64,000 nucleotides of DNA from Alkalicoccus chagannorensis DSM 18086 (GTDB taxonomy: Bacteria > Bacillota > Bacilli > Bacillales > Salisediminibacteriaceae), in assembly GCF_000429725.1 (NCBI RefSeq), contig NZ_KE386944.1, positions 286,976-350,975 on the forward strand, given 5' to 3'. Shown here one piece after another: positions 10,480-20,159 of the stretch. Numbering within the stretch: position 1 is the stretch's first letter; every line of letters begins with the position of its first letter. Below the pieces are notes generated by a model. That model saw only the letters and a list, made by a program, of their open reading frames with translations, had not been told where the DNA came from and did not search any database. The position numbers were made by a program, and so were the translations under genes.

Positions 10480-10553
10480 GGGCTCCCTAAAAAACGGAGC
10501 AGCAGAATGGATGAATCCAGCGCCCCCTCAGAACCGAGGGGGCGCTTTTTTTA
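10480..10553 (+). promoter_or_regulatory. pyrG leader: CTP-sensitive attenuator
   Basis: The transcript would begin GGGC. In B. subtilis, low CTP makes polymerase stall before that C and add extra G residues; the poly-G then pairs with the C/U-rich 5' arm of the terminator and lets transcription continue (established). Here the terminator's 5' arm (10519-10529) is indeed AGCGCCCCCTC and the whole leader has the expected length. Inferred by homology of layout. Confidence 0.8.
10519..10552 (+). terminator. Attenuator terminator in the pyrG leader
   Basis: Perfect 11-bp stem AGCGCCCCCTC / GAGGGGGCGCT with a short loop, followed by a run of seven T. It lies after the pyrG promoter and about 160 bases before the pyrG start, so it acts within the leader rather than at a gene end. 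Confidence 0.85.
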
Positions 10554-10633
10554 TTGGAGCAGCATCAGCGCCCAATGGGACGGACGACTTATACCTCCTT
10601 CCCGCCAGCCGGAGCCACCGTCTTGATCGATGA

Positions 10634-12322
<1,689 letters not shown>

Positions 12323-12465
12323 ATCTACGGGAACCGCCGCACAAAATAGAGGAGGCGTGCCGTAGGAGAAGCGCAGAGCACGATGCTTCCTACCCGTTTC
12401 AACAAGCAAAACCTCGGTGCCGGATGGCATCAGGGTTTCAGGCTGGGAAAAACCAAAATAGAAAG

Positions 12466-12492
12466 AAGCCCTTACCATGTCGGTGAGGGCTT
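12466..12492 (+). terminator. pyrG terminator
   Basis: Stem AAGCCCTTACC / GGTGAGGGCTT (11 bp, one G-U pair) with a five-base loop and a short T tract. On the opposite strand it is followed by a T-rich stretch, so it may also serve transcripts coming from the right. Confidence 0.7.
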
Positions 12493-12680
12493 TCTGTATG
12501 AGAAGAGTTACAATCGCCTGCCGCGGGCACGGCTTCCGCTGAGCGTCTCAAAAAACGGTTCTATAATTAAAGCTCTGTTAAAGGCTGGTGTTGATAGAAA
12601 AAGGACGCCTGCGGCTCCTTTTTCACCGCTTGCCGCGGAGAAACCCTTCCGCTGTCCCTTCCTTTCGTCCTGGATGATCT

Positions 12681-12719
12681 TCACGCTGCCTTCCTATGCC
12701 CAGCAGGAAGGCAGCGTGA
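12681..12719. terminator. Perfect 15-bp hairpin behind the DUF2529 gene
   Basis: Arms TCACGCTGCCTTCCT (12681-12695) and AGGAAGGCAGCGTGA (12705-12719) pair perfectly around a nine-base loop, 33 bases past the stop of the leftward gene. There is no T tract on either side, so it may stabilise or process the 3' end rather than terminate by itself. Confidence 0.5.
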
Positions 12720-12751
12720 CCCAAATGCTGACCGGGATTATTTTTTCGTTG

Positions 12752-13264
12752 TTACTCTTCATCAAACTCCTCCTGGAACTCATCCATGAGGAAGAACAGG
12801 TCGTAGTAGACATGGAGCGCGGCGAGGAGGTGCGGTTCGCCGAAGCGGCTGCCGTCTTCTTTCGGAATCAGCGGCCGGGTCACTTTCGTTTCCAGCAGGG
12901 CCGACGCGCGGCTGCAGAGAGGATCGTCCGTTTTTTCCGGAATGACCAGGATGATGCCGGCGCCGGCATCTGCGGCGCGCAGCAGTTCGTCGTGGACGTG
13001 CGCAGGCGATTCAGCGAATATCCACACGGCGTCCTGCGCGGTCAGCTCCGTATCGTCCATCAGTCGTTCGCATCCGTCCAAGGCATCGGCTCCGTGGACG
13101 GCCTGGGAGACGATGCCGCCGAGAGCCGGGGAGGCTGCCACGTACAGGCTGCCTGCGCCGAACAGGCACATCGACGTGATGCGCGCTGCGTCTTCGAGTA
13201 CATCGTCCTGTCCTTCCTGCTGCTTCAGCACGTTGGAAAACTGGGTATTGAATATTTTTTTCAT
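12752..13264 (-). CDS. ywjG: DUF2529 family protein (YwjG-like), function unknown
   Basis: A 170-residue soluble protein of the family found beside spo0F in B. subtilis and relatives. A glycine-rich N-terminal half (MCLFGAGSLYVAASPALGG) and the segment GAGIILVIPEKTDDPL suggest a nucleotide- or sugar-binding Rossmann-like (SIS-like) fold, but no catalytic motif is evident. The start at MKKIFNTQF (13264) has AAGGACGG eight bases upstream; the GTG nine bases earlier would overlap that site. It is divergent from spo0F, sharing the 189-base promoter gap. Family placement rests on context plus recall. Confidence 0.75.
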   Translation of the reverse strand: MKKIFNTQFSNVLKQQEGQDDVLEDAARITSMCLFGAGSLYVAASPALGGIVSQAVHGADALDGCERLMDDTELTAQDAVWIFAESPAHVHDELLRAADAGAGIILVIPEKTDDPLCSRASALLETKVTRPLIPKEDGSRFGEPHLLAALHVYYDLFFLMDEFQEEFDEE

Positions 13265-13328
13265 GACTGTCACCGTCCTTCACGCCTATTGAAGCAGAAT
13301 TTCTGCCTGTCGGCAAGGCAGAGTGGAG

Positions 13329-13378
13329 AAAGGTGTCGAACAAAAATCGTTGAAAAAGCACAAAATTTTCCTTATGAT
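13329..13378 (+). promoter_or_regulatory. spo0F promoter region with Spo0A box
   Basis: TTGAAA (13350-13355), a 17-base spacer and TATGAT (13373-13378) make a good sigma-A promoter. Upstream, AAAGGTGTC (13329-13337) and GTTGAAA (13349-13355) are 11 bases apart and could be a weak sigma-H promoter. TGTCGAA (13334-13340) is an exact Spo0A box. The B. subtilis spo0F gene is known to use sigma-A and sigma-H promoters and Spo0A binding. Confidence 0.65.
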
Positions 13379-13453
13379 GGTAGGAACAGGACGTCTCTGC
13401 AGGACCGGCGGCACACTGCCGGTAATACAAACGGGACAAAGGAAGGACACGTG

Positions 13454-13828
13454 ATGGGTGAAAAACTGCTTGTAGTCGATGATCAGTTCGGGATCCGGGT
13501 ACTGCTCAAAGAAGTGTTCGAAAAAGATGGATACGTCACGCACGAGGCGGCGAACGGCTGGACGGCGCTGGAGATTCTCGAGTCCGAGCATCCGGATCTG
13601 GTGCTGCTTGATATGAAAATCCCCGGCATGGACGGCATTGAAATTCTGCGGGAGATGCGGCGGCGTCAGATGCAGACGGACGTCTTTCTGATGACGGCCT
13701 ATGGGGAAATGGAGTTGATCAAGGAAGCGAAATCGCTCGGGGCGGTGGAGCACTTTTCCAAACCGTTTGATATCGATACGGTGCGCAGCCGTATCCGCAC
13801 ATTTTTTGATGAAAAAGAGGAAATGTAA
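13454..13828 (+). CDS. spo0F: Sporulation phosphorelay response regulator Spo0F
   Basis: Single-domain receiver that takes phosphate from sporulation kinases and passes it to Spo0B. In its 124 residues the acidic pocket is D9-D10, the phosphorylated aspartate D53 in LLDMKIPGMDG, the switch threonine T81 in LMTAYGE and the lysine K103 in SKPFD. There is no output domain. ATG 13454 follows AGGAAGGA; a much longer in-frame extension upstream lacks a ribosome site. Position between pyrG and fbaA matches B. subtilis. Confidence 0.95.
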   Translation: MGEKLLVVDDQFGIRVLLKEVFEKDGYVTHEAANGWTALEILESEHPDLVLLDMKIPGMDGIEILREMRRRQMQTDVFLMTAYGEMELIKEAKSLGAVEHFSKPFDIDTVRSRIRTFFDEKEEM

Positions 13829-13880
13829 GCGCTGCCGCTGGAATTTCTCATGAAAATGCCCGTGAAACAGCAGGCGAGTA

Positions 13881-13889
13881 TGCTATAAT
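13881..13889 (+). promoter_or_regulatory. Extended -10 promoter before fbaA
   Basis: TGCTATAAT is a perfect extended -10 box; the -35 region is poor, as is usual for this class. Transcription would start near 13896, about 150 bases before fbaA, and would have to pass the hairpin at 13933-13984. Confidence 0.6.
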
Positions 13890-13932
13890 GGCGATGTGAG
13901 TTCACCTGACGAAGGCGCTCCACCAACGTCCG

Positions 13933-13984
13933 AAACATACAAACGGGCGCGTGATGACATCATCATGGGCGTTTGTATGTTTTT
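13933..13984 (+). terminator. Strong terminator-like hairpin in the fbaA leader
   Basis: Outer arms AAACATACAAACG / CGTTTGTATGTTT (13 bp, perfect) enclose a nested TGATGA/TCATCA stem, and five T residues end the structure. It may simply terminate spo0F messages, but its place downstream of the 13881 promoter also allows a leader attenuator. Confidence 0.7.
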
Positions 13985-14048
13985 GTGTGGACGGCAGGTC
14001 GGTGAACGAATCTTGTACGCATACATTTTTGAAGGGGGATCTTACAGA

Positions 14049-14915
14049 ATGCCTTTAGTATCAATGAAAGAAATGTTGGAGACCGCAAAAGCCAATTCCT
14101 ACGGGGTGGGCCAGTTTAACCTGAACAACATGGAGTTCACGCAGGCCATCCTGCAGGCAGCGGAGGAAGAAAAGTCTCCGGTCATCCTCGGTGTCTCTGA
14201 AGGGGCAGCGAAATACATGGGCGGATTCAAATCCGTTGTGGCTATTGTGAAAGGCCTGATGGAAAGCTACGGCACGACGGTACCGGTAGCAATCCACCTC
14301 GACCACGGCTCCAGCTTCGAAAAATGCATGGAAGCGATCTACGCTGGATTCACTTCTGTCATGATCGACGGCTCGCACTACCCGCTCGAGCAGAACATCG
14401 CTCTTACCAGCAAAGTCGTTGAAGTCGCTCATCTGAACGGTGTTTCTGTGGAAGCAGAGCTCGGCCGTATCGGCGGACAGGAAGATGACATCATCGTGGA
14501 TGACGCTGAAGCAGCATACGCGATCCCGGCTGAATGTGACCAGCTTATCCGCGAGACGCAGGTAGACTGCTTCGCACCGGCGCTCGGTTCTGTTCACGGT
14601 CCTTACAAAGGCGAACCGAACCTCGGCTTTGACCGCATGGAAGAGATCTCGAAAATGACGGAAGTACCGCTCGTTCTTCACGGTGGTACCGGCATCCCGA
14701 CGAAGGATATCAAGAAGGCGATCTCCTTCGGCACAGCGAAGATCAACGTGAACACAGAAAACCAGATTGCTTCCGCTGCGAAAGTACGCGAAGTGCTCAA
14801 CGACAACCCGGATATGATCGACCCTCGTAAATATCTCGGACCTGCTCGTGAAGCGATCAAAGAAACCGTTATCGGCAAAATGCGCGAGTTCGGCTCTTCC
14901 GGACAAGCAAAGTAA
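14049..14915 (+). CDS. fbaA: Class II fructose-bisphosphate aldolase
   Basis: Cleaves fructose-1,6-bisphosphate in glycolysis and runs backward in gluconeogenesis. The 288-residue protein shows catalytic D85 and zinc ligand H86 in [25 protein letters not shown], and the phosphate-binding [14 protein letters not shown] chose ATG 14049 (MPLVSMKEM) because GAAGGGGGAT lies just ahead; the reading frame stays open further upstream through a terminator hairpin and cannot be translated there. Codon choice is visibly more biased than in neighbours, as expected for a highly expressed gene. Confidence 0.97.
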   Translation: MPLVSMKEMLETAKANSYGVGQFNLNNMEFTQAILQAAEEEKSPVILGVSEGAAKYMGGFKSVVAIVKGLMESYGTTVPVAIHLDHGSSFEKCMEAIYAGFTSVMIDGSHYPLEQNIALTSKVVEVAHLNGVSVEAELGRIGGQEDDIIVDDAEAAYAIPAECDQLIRETQVDCFAPALGSVHGPYKGEPNLGFDRMEEISKMTEVPLVLHGGTGIPTKDIKKAISFGTAKINVNTENQIASAAKVREVLNDNPDMIDPRKYLGPAREAIKETVIGKMREFGSSGQAK

Positions 14916-14978
14916 GCAGCAGCCGCAGCGGAGGAACAGCCGGTGCCTACCAGTACCGGCTCTCTCTGCCACTTGTTT

Positions 14979-14992
14979 CGAAAGCGTTAACA
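14979..14992 (+). promoter_or_regulatory. Possible cre site before the transaldolase
   Basis: CGAAAGCGTTAACA differs by one base from the cre core TGWAARCGYTWNCW and lies about 30 bases before the transaldolase start, a position where CcpA would block transcription coming from fbaA. Confidence 0.4.
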
Positions 14993-15024
14993 AATCTGAC
15001 AACGGTAGGAGGCCTGAATACACG

Positions 15025-15672
15025 ATGAAGTTTTTCATTGATTCAGCCAGTGTAGATGAAATTAAGCAGGTACAGGAACTCGGGATTCTCGGCGGAGTGA
15101 CGACGAACCCGTCGCTCGTCGCAAAAGAAGGCGTGGATTTCCACACCAGACTCCGTGAGATCACGGCGGTAGTCCAGGAAGAATCGGTCAGCGCCGAAGT
15201 CATCGCCACGGACGCCGAAGGGATGATCAAAGAAGGAAAAGAACTCGCTGCGATTGCTCCCAACATTACGGTCAAAGTACCGATGACGATGGAAGGACTC
15301 AAAGCGGTGCGGGTGTTCAGCGAATCCGGCATTGCCACGAACGTCACGCTCGTCTTCTCCACCAACCAGGCGCTGCTTGCTGCAAGAGCCGGCGCGTCCT
15401 ATGTGTCTCCGTTCCTCGGCAGACTGGATGACATTGGACAGGACGGGCTCGATCTGATCAGCAGCATTTCCGAGCTCTTCGACATCCACGGGATTGACAC
15501 AGAGATCATTGCAGCGTCGATCCGCCACCCGATTCACGTCACAGAGGCTGCTCTGCGCGGCGCACACATTGCAACGATCCCTTGGAAAGTCATCGGACAG
15601 CTCGCGTCCCACCCGCTTACAGATATCGGACTGGAGAAATTCCTCGCCGACTGGAAGAAGACACAGTCCTGA
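15025..15672 (+). CDS. tal: Transaldolase / fructose-6-phosphate aldolase-like
   Basis: Small (215-residue) TalC/FSA-type transaldolase of the pentose phosphate pathway. The motif [14 protein letters not shown] opens the barrel, [14 protein letters not shown] is the family signature, and K84 in NITVKVPMT is the Schiff-base lysine. TAGGAGG precedes ATG 15025; the longer frame starting inside fbaA is rejected. Gene order fbaA-tal-murA matches B. subtilis fbaA-ywjH-murAB. Whether it is a true transaldolase or an F6P aldolase cannot be told by eye. Confidence 0.93.
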   Translation: MKFFIDSASVDEIKQVQELGILGGVTTNPSLVAKEGVDFHTRLREITAVVQEESVSAEVIATDAEGMIKEGKELAAIAPNITVKVPMTMEGLKAVRVFSESGIATNVTLVFSTNQALLAARAGASYVSPFLGRLDDIGQDGLDLISSISELFDIHGIDTEIIAASIRHPIHVTEAALRGAHIATIPWKVIGQLASHPLTDIGLEKFLADWKKTQS

Positions 15673-15832
15673 TACAATCATGCCGCTTCACGACCATCAA
15701 CAAGACTTCCGCAGGGCAGCTGCATGACGTCGGTACCTGCCCCACTCCCCGGGAGCAGCTGGATCACCGGGATCCGGCTGCCCCAGCGCTCCACTCATAT
15801 CAACATTCTCATGCAAGGAAGGGAAGCAGCCT

Positions 15833-17119
15833 ATGGAAAAACTGATCATCGAAGGCGGACATCCGCTCGAAGGAGAGATTGCCGTCAGCGGGGCCAAAAA
15901 CAGCGCAGTAGCGCTGATTCCAGCCGCTGTCCTTGCGTCTTCTCCCGTAACAATTGAAAATCTTCCCGATATCTCTGATGTCGAAATCCTTGCTGACCTG
16001 CTGGAAGAAGCAGGAGCTGTGACGACAGCCGGAGAAGGGGAGCTGACCGTCGACCCGGGGGAGATGTTTGCCATGCCCCTTCCGAACGGGAAAGTGAAAA
16101 AGCTGCGCGCTTCGTATTACATGATGGGAGCGATGCTCGGAAGGTTCAAGAAGGCCGTGATCGGTCTGCCGGGCGGCTGCAGCCTCGGCCCTCGCCCGAT
16201 TGACCAGCACATCAAAGGCTTTCAGGCGCTCGGGGCGAAAGTCACGAACGAGCAGGGGGCCATTTATCTGCAGGCGGAAAAGCTGACCGGCGCACGGATC
16301 TACCTCGATGTGGTCAGCGTCGGCGCCACGATCAACATCATGTTTGCCGCTGTCATGGCGGAAGGGAAAACCGTCATAGAGAACGCAGCGAAAGAACCGG
16401 AAATCATTGATGCTGCGACGCTGTTATCCAACATGGGTGCAGACATCAAAGGAGCGGGAACGAACGTCATCCGGATCGAAGGCGTGGAGAAGCTGCACGG
16501 CTGCCGCCACGCGATCATACCGGACCGGATCGAAGCCGGATCCTACATGATTTTTGCAGGAGCAGCCGGAGGAGACGTCACGATCCGGCCGGTGATTCCG
16601 CTCCATCTCGAATCGCTCAGTTCGAAGCTGAGGGAGGCAGGCCTGCAGGTAGACACCGGCGATGAATCGGTGCGTGTCCGACGCGGAGGTCCGCTGCGCC
16701 CGGTGGACATCAAAACGCTTGTCTACCCCGGCTTTGCCACCGACCTGCAGCAGCCGATAACGACGCTGCTGACCCAGGCGGAAGGAACGAGCATGATCAC
16801 CGACACGATCTACCATGCCCGTTTCAAACATACCGATGAACTGCGCCGGATGGGGGCCGACATCAAGGTGGATGGACGTTCTGCCATGGTGAACGGGCCG
16901 ACGGTACTGCAGGGCGCAAGAGTACGCGCGACCGATCTGCGCGCGGGAGCAGCCCTCGTAGCCGCCGGCCTCACCGCCTCCGGAACGACGGAGATCACGG
17001 ATATTTATCACATCGACCGCGGCTACGCTGCGCTCGAAGAGAAAATCACCTCGCTCGGCGGTGTCATCCGACGCGAACCGCTCACCGAAGAAGAGGCCGC
17101 AGAAATCGAAAATGCGTAA
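15833..17119 (+). CDS. murA: UDP-N-acetylglucosamine 1-carboxyvinyltransferase
   Basis: First committed step of peptidoglycan synthesis: adds enolpyruvate from PEP to UDP-GlcNAc. The 428 residues include [14 protein letters not shown] near the start and the catalytic cysteine C116 in [14 protein letters not shown] (so fosfomycin-sensitive type, not the Asp variant). Bacillus species have two paralogues; this location corresponds to murAB (murZ) of B. subtilis. AGGAAGGGAAG precedes the ATG. In B. subtilis glpX lies between this gene and rho; here it is absent. Confidence 0.95.
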   Translation: MEKLIIEGGHPLEGEIAVSGAKNSAVALIPAAVLASSPVTIENLPDISDVEILADLLEEAGAVTTAGEGELTVDPGEMFAMPLPNGKVKKLRASYYMMGAMLGRFKKAVIGLPGGCSLGPRPIDQHIKGFQALGAKVTNEQGAIYLQAEKLTGARIYLDVVSVGATINIMFAAVMAEGKTVIENAAKEPEIIDAATLLSNMGADIKGAGTNVIRIEGVEKLHGCRHAIIPDRIEAGSYMIFAGAAGGDVTIRPVIPLHLESLSSKLREAGLQVDTGDESVRVRRGGPLRPVDIKTLVYPGFATDLQQPITTLLTQAEGTSMITDTIYHARFKHTDELRRMGADIKVDGRSAMVNGPTVLQGARVRATDLRAGAALVAAGLTASGTTEITDIYHIDRGYAALEEKITSLGGVIRREPLTEEEAAEIENA

Positions 17120-17584
17120 CATCACCTCGATAAGAAGCTGGATCTCGTCATCCGGTCGTCACCGGCGCCGGCCTTAGACGGCGCGGCGCTTCTACCTGCC
17201 CGTGCGTACAGGAGCAGAGCAAAAGCTCTACACAGGGACGCTGCTCTGCTCCAAAACAGAAGCGGAGAACGCTCTCCCACCGGCATGCGCGCGGAGGCGA
17301 GCTTCGATCCGGGCAGCAGGCAGCACCGGCGTTCTCGTCCTGCGAGAAACGGCCGTGCCGGAAAACCCTTGCGCCTCCGAGCGGAATATGCTTGAATAAA
17401 ACGGGTTTCCATCCGCTGCATGCCGCATCCAGCAGCCGCCCCGGAAACCTCACATCCATTATCCCAGCAAGCATCAGTATATCAACGGCCGTGTCCTTGT
17501 GCGGCGCAGATCCGCAGCTTCCTGCAGCTCTGCGCCGTACAAGGACGTCTGCGTGCCACCAATCTATAAAGGTAAGGTGACAAC
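17120..17584 (+). other. 465-base gap before rho with three hairpins
   Basis: No gene is visible. Three inverted repeats lie in series: GGAGCAGAGCA (17211-17221) with TGCTCTGCTCC (17242-17252); GAGAACGC (17265-17272) with GCGTTCTC (17329-17336); and GTCCTTGTGCGGCGCAGA (17493-17510) with its complement at 17529-17546 (18 bp, one G-U). The last ends about 40 bases before the rho start and contains a smaller nested stem. None has a T tract. This may be the structured leader of the rho message. Confidence 0.55.
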
Positions 17585-18868
17585 ATGGGGAAAACATTAA
17601 TCGAGCTCGAACAAATGAAGCTCAAGGAGCTCTATGACCTGGCAAAAGAGCACAAAGTGCAGTACTACAGCCAGTTGACGAAAAAAGAACTTGTCTTTGC
17701 TATCTTTAAAAAACAGGCCGAAAACGAAGACTTGATGTTCATGGAAGGCGTGCTGGAAATCATTCAGTCGGAAGGATTCGGCTTCCTCCGCTCCAACACG
17801 TACAAGCCGAGTCCGCAGGATATTTACATCTCGGCCTCCCAGATCCGCCGCTTCCGCCTCCGGAACGGCGACCGCGTGTCCGGCAAAGTGCGTAAGCCGA
17901 AAGAGAATGAGCGCTACTACGGACTTCTCCAGGTAGCAGCCGTCAACGGGGAGGACCCGGAAAAAGCGAGCGAACGCCCGCACTTTCCGCAGCTGACCCC
18001 GCTCTACCCGGACCGGAAAATGACGCTCGAGCACAAGCCCGGCATGATTGCTTCGCGCCTGCTCGACATGATCTCGCCGGTCGGTTTCGGCCAGCGGGGG
18101 CTGATCGTCGCACCGCCGAAAGCCGGGAAAACGCTGCTCTTAAAAGAAGTCGCCAACAGCATTGCTGAGAACCATCCGGAGATGCAGATCATCGTGCTTC
18201 TGATCGACGAACGGCCCGAGGAAGTCACGGACATGGAACGCTCGATCAAAGGCGAAGTCGTCAGCTCCACCTTTGATGAAGTGCCGGAGAATCACATCAA
18301 AGTCGCCGAGCTCGTCCTGGACCGTGCGATGCGTCTCGTGGAGGCGAGAAAAGACGTCGTCATCCTCATGGACAGCATCACCCGGCTGGCCCGTGCCTAC
18401 AACCTCGTCGTTCCACCGAGCGGACGAACCCTTTCCGGCGGGATCGACCCGGCCAGCTTTCACCGTCCGAAGCGCTTCTTCGGCGCAGCAAGAAACATGG
18501 AAGAGGGAGGCAGCCTCACCATTCTGGCGACGGCGCTTGTCGAAACCGGCTCCCGCATGGACGATGTGATTTATGAAGAATTCAAAGGGACCGGCAACAT
18601 GGAGCTCCATCTCGACCGCAAGCTTGCGGAGCGCCGGGTCTATCCGGCCATCGACATCCGCCGGTCCAGCACACGCCGGGAGGATCTGCTGCTGCCGAAA
18701 GATCAGATCGAGAACCTCTGGGCGATGCGCCGCACCCTCAATGAACAGCCGGATTACATGGAGAAGTTCATAAAGAAAGTCAAAGATACGAAGACAAACG
18801 AGGAGTTCTTCGAGTCCTTCGAAAAAGGAAAGCAGAACCGCCGTCCGTCCAACGGGAAAGAATCGTAA
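17585..18868 (+). CDS. rho: Transcription termination factor Rho
   Basis: Hexameric RNA helicase that ends transcription. The 427 residues show the N-terminal Rho_N helices ([19 protein letters not shown]), the cold-shock-like RNA-binding domain ([20 protein letters not shown]), the P-loop [12 protein letters not shown], and [12 protein letters not shown]. Length is that of the family without inserts. AAGGTAAGGTG precedes the ATG. The long structured gap upstream may hold control elements; rpmE follows from its own promoter. Confidence 0.96.
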   Translation: MGKTLIELEQMKLKELYDLAKEHKVQYYSQLTKKELVFAIFKKQAENEDLMFMEGVLEIIQSEGFGFLRSNTYKPSPQDIYISASQIRRFRLRNGDRVSGKVRKPKENERYYGLLQVAAVNGEDPEKASERPHFPQLTPLYPDRKMTLEHKPGMIASRLLDMISPVGFGQRGLIVAPPKAGKTLLLKEVANSIAENHPEMQIIVLLIDERPEEVTDMERSIKGEVVSSTFDEVPENHIKVAELVLDRAMRLVEARKDVVILMDSITRLARAYNLVVPPSGRTLSGGIDPASFHRPKRFFGAARNMEEGGSLTILATALVETGSRMDDVIYEEFKGTGNMELHLDRKLAERRVYPAIDIRRSSTRREDLLLPKDQIENLWAMRRTLNEQPDYMEKFIKKVKDTKTNEEFFESFEKGKQNRRPSNGKES

Positions 18869-18874
18869 TACGTA

Positions 18875-18903
18875 TTGCAATCTCCGGATGAAGTTGATAT
18901 ACT
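18875..18903 (+). promoter_or_regulatory. Sigma-A promoter of rpmE2
   Basis: TTGCAA (18875-18880), 17-base spacer, TATACT (18898-18903), followed 70 bases later by the L31 gene. This is close to consensus at both boxes. Confidence 0.8.
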
Positions 18904-18975
18904 CTTTCTATGTGTGAAGATGACACAGAGCTTACTCTGTTTCGAGAGATTCAGGGCGGAAGGAGATGAACAGAC

Positions 18976-19218
18976 ATGAAGCAGGGAATTCACCCGGAAT
19001 ACCGAAAAGTTGTATTCAAGGATACTAGTTCAGGCTTCTCTTTTCTGAGCGGATCAACCGTATCGACTGAGAACACGATTGAGTGGGAAGACGGAAACAC
19101 GTACCCACTGATCAACGTGGAAGTATCTTCGGACTCGCACCCATTCTATACTGGGAAGCAGAAGTTCGCAGATGCAGGCGGACGTGTGGACCGTTTTAAA
19201 AAGAAATACGGCATGTAA
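18976..19218 (+). CDS. rpmE2: Ribosomal protein L31 type B (zinc-independent)
   Basis: An 80-residue L31 paralogue. It has no cysteine at all, so it lacks the CxxC zinc site of type A L31, and it carries the type B extension ending in [13 protein letters not shown]. Type B proteins can replace the zinc form (established in B. subtilis, where the zinc uptake repressor controls the switch). Here the zinc-free form occupies the locus behind rho where B. subtilis has the zinc-binding gene. CGGAAGGAGATG lies before ATG 18976. Confidence 0.93.
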   Translation: MKQGIHPEYRKVVFKDTSSGFSFLSGSTVSTENTIEWEDGNTYPLINVEVSSDSHPFYTGKQKFADAGGRVDRFKKKYGM

Positions 19219-19230
19219 GGATCCTGTCAA

Positions 19231-19270
19231 ACAGGGCCGTTCCGGCTTCGGCCGGGGCGGCCCTGTTCTT
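19231..19270 (+). terminator. rpmE2 terminator
   Basis: Stem ACAGGGCCG / CGGCCCTGT with an inner CCGG/CCGG stem around a TTCG-type loop, ending in TTCTTT. Confidence 0.85.
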
Positions 19271-19376
19271 TGCCTCCTTACGCAGTAACTGCGACGTTGT
19301 GCGGTTGCATCCTCCGGGACAGCCCACTATCATAGACAACAGAGACATCATCACTGAACGAAGAGGAGCGACTGCT

Positions 19377-20006
19377 ATGCACGTGACACGTCAGGAAGGC
19401 TGGATTGAAGTCGTCTGCGGAAGCATGTTTTCCGGGAAATCAGAAGAATTGATCCGCCGGGTGCGCCGTGCCAGTTTCGGCCGGCAGAAGATCCAGGTGT
19501 TCAAGCCTCAGCTGGATGACCGCTACAGTAAACAGGAAGTCGTTTCCCATAACGGGACGAATGTTTTTGCCTATCCCTGCACCGATGCAGAGGATATTTA
19601 CACGATGCTGGATGACGGCATCCAGGTTGTTGCCATTGATGAAATCCAGTTTTTTGATCCCGCTGTCGTCGACGTCGTGCAGACGCTGGCGGACGACAAC
19701 GTGCGCGTGATTTGTGCCGGTCTCGACCAGGACTTCCGGGGAGAGCCGTTCGGCTGCATGCCGGTGCTGCTGTCGCTCGCCGAATCGGTGACGAAGCTGC
19801 AGGCCATCTGTCTCTCCTGCGGTTCGCCGGCGAGCCGGACACAGCGGCTGATCGACGGAAGGCCCGCCTCCTACGACGATCCGATTATCCTCGTCGGCGC
19901 GGAGGAATCGTACGAACCGCGCTGCCGGCACTGCCATGAAGTACCCGGCCGCCCGAAAACGACCCACGTGCCGGCCGTCAACCTCGCCCGCCCCCGAGAG
20001 GAATAA
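19377..20006 (+). CDS. tdk: Thymidine kinase
   Basis: Salvage enzyme phosphorylating thymidine with ATP. The 209-residue type II enzyme has the P-loop GSMFSGKS at 15-22, the AIDEIQFFD Walker B segment, FRGEPFG, and a C-terminal zinc ribbon with CLSC and CRHC pairs. AAGAGGAGCG precedes ATG 19377; the longer frame from 19299 has no ribosome site. Order rho-rpmE-tdk-prfA is the Bacillus one, except that about 7 kb with other genes now separates tdk from prfA. Confidence 0.95.
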   Translation: MHVTRQEGWIEVVCGSMFSGKSEELIRRVRRASFGRQKIQVFKPQLDDRYSKQEVVSHNGTNVFAYPCTDAEDIYTMLDDGIQVVAIDEIQFFDPAVVDVVQTLADDNVRVICAGLDQDFRGEPFGCMPVLLSLAESVTKLQAICLSCGSPASRTQRLIDGRPASYDDPIILVGAEESYEPRCRHCHEVPGRPKTTHVPAVNLARPREE

Positions 20007-20091
20007 CTCCTTTTGTGCGGCGGGTTTTTTACGTCGAACAGAAAGCGGAAGGATCTCCGCCGTCCGATCGCAGACGACCCGGGCGGTTCCT

Positions 20092-20125
20092 CCACAGCGT
20101 TCCGCCTGCAGACGGAACGCTGTGG
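20092..20125. other. Perfect 13-bp hairpin between tdk and the MFS gene
   Basis: CCACAGCGTTCCG and CGGAACGCTGTGG pair around an eight-base loop, ending 34 bases before the MFS start. There is no T tract, so it could be an operator or a 3'-end stabiliser rather than a terminator. Confidence 0.5.
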
Positions 20126-20159
20126 TACGATAGAGACAGCCATCCTGCGTTGAAGGAGC

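Larger units (their letters stand above)
12323..12751. other. Intergenic gap after pyrG
   Basis: Holds the pyrG terminator (12466-12492) and a perfect 15-bp hairpin (12681-12719). Between them (about 12545-12650) a stretch with CTCTGTTAAAGGCTGGTG and a CCGCGG-containing segment reminds me of dispersed repeats in other Bacillaceae genomes, but I cannot confirm this. The open frame running through here into spo0F has no start signal and is not a gene. Confidence 0.4.

Noticed and set aside
12383-13453. Long in-frame extension upstream of spo0F
   Set aside because: It crosses the pyrG terminator, the whole DUF2529 gene on the other strand and the spo0F promoter; a normal start with ribosome site exists at 13454.
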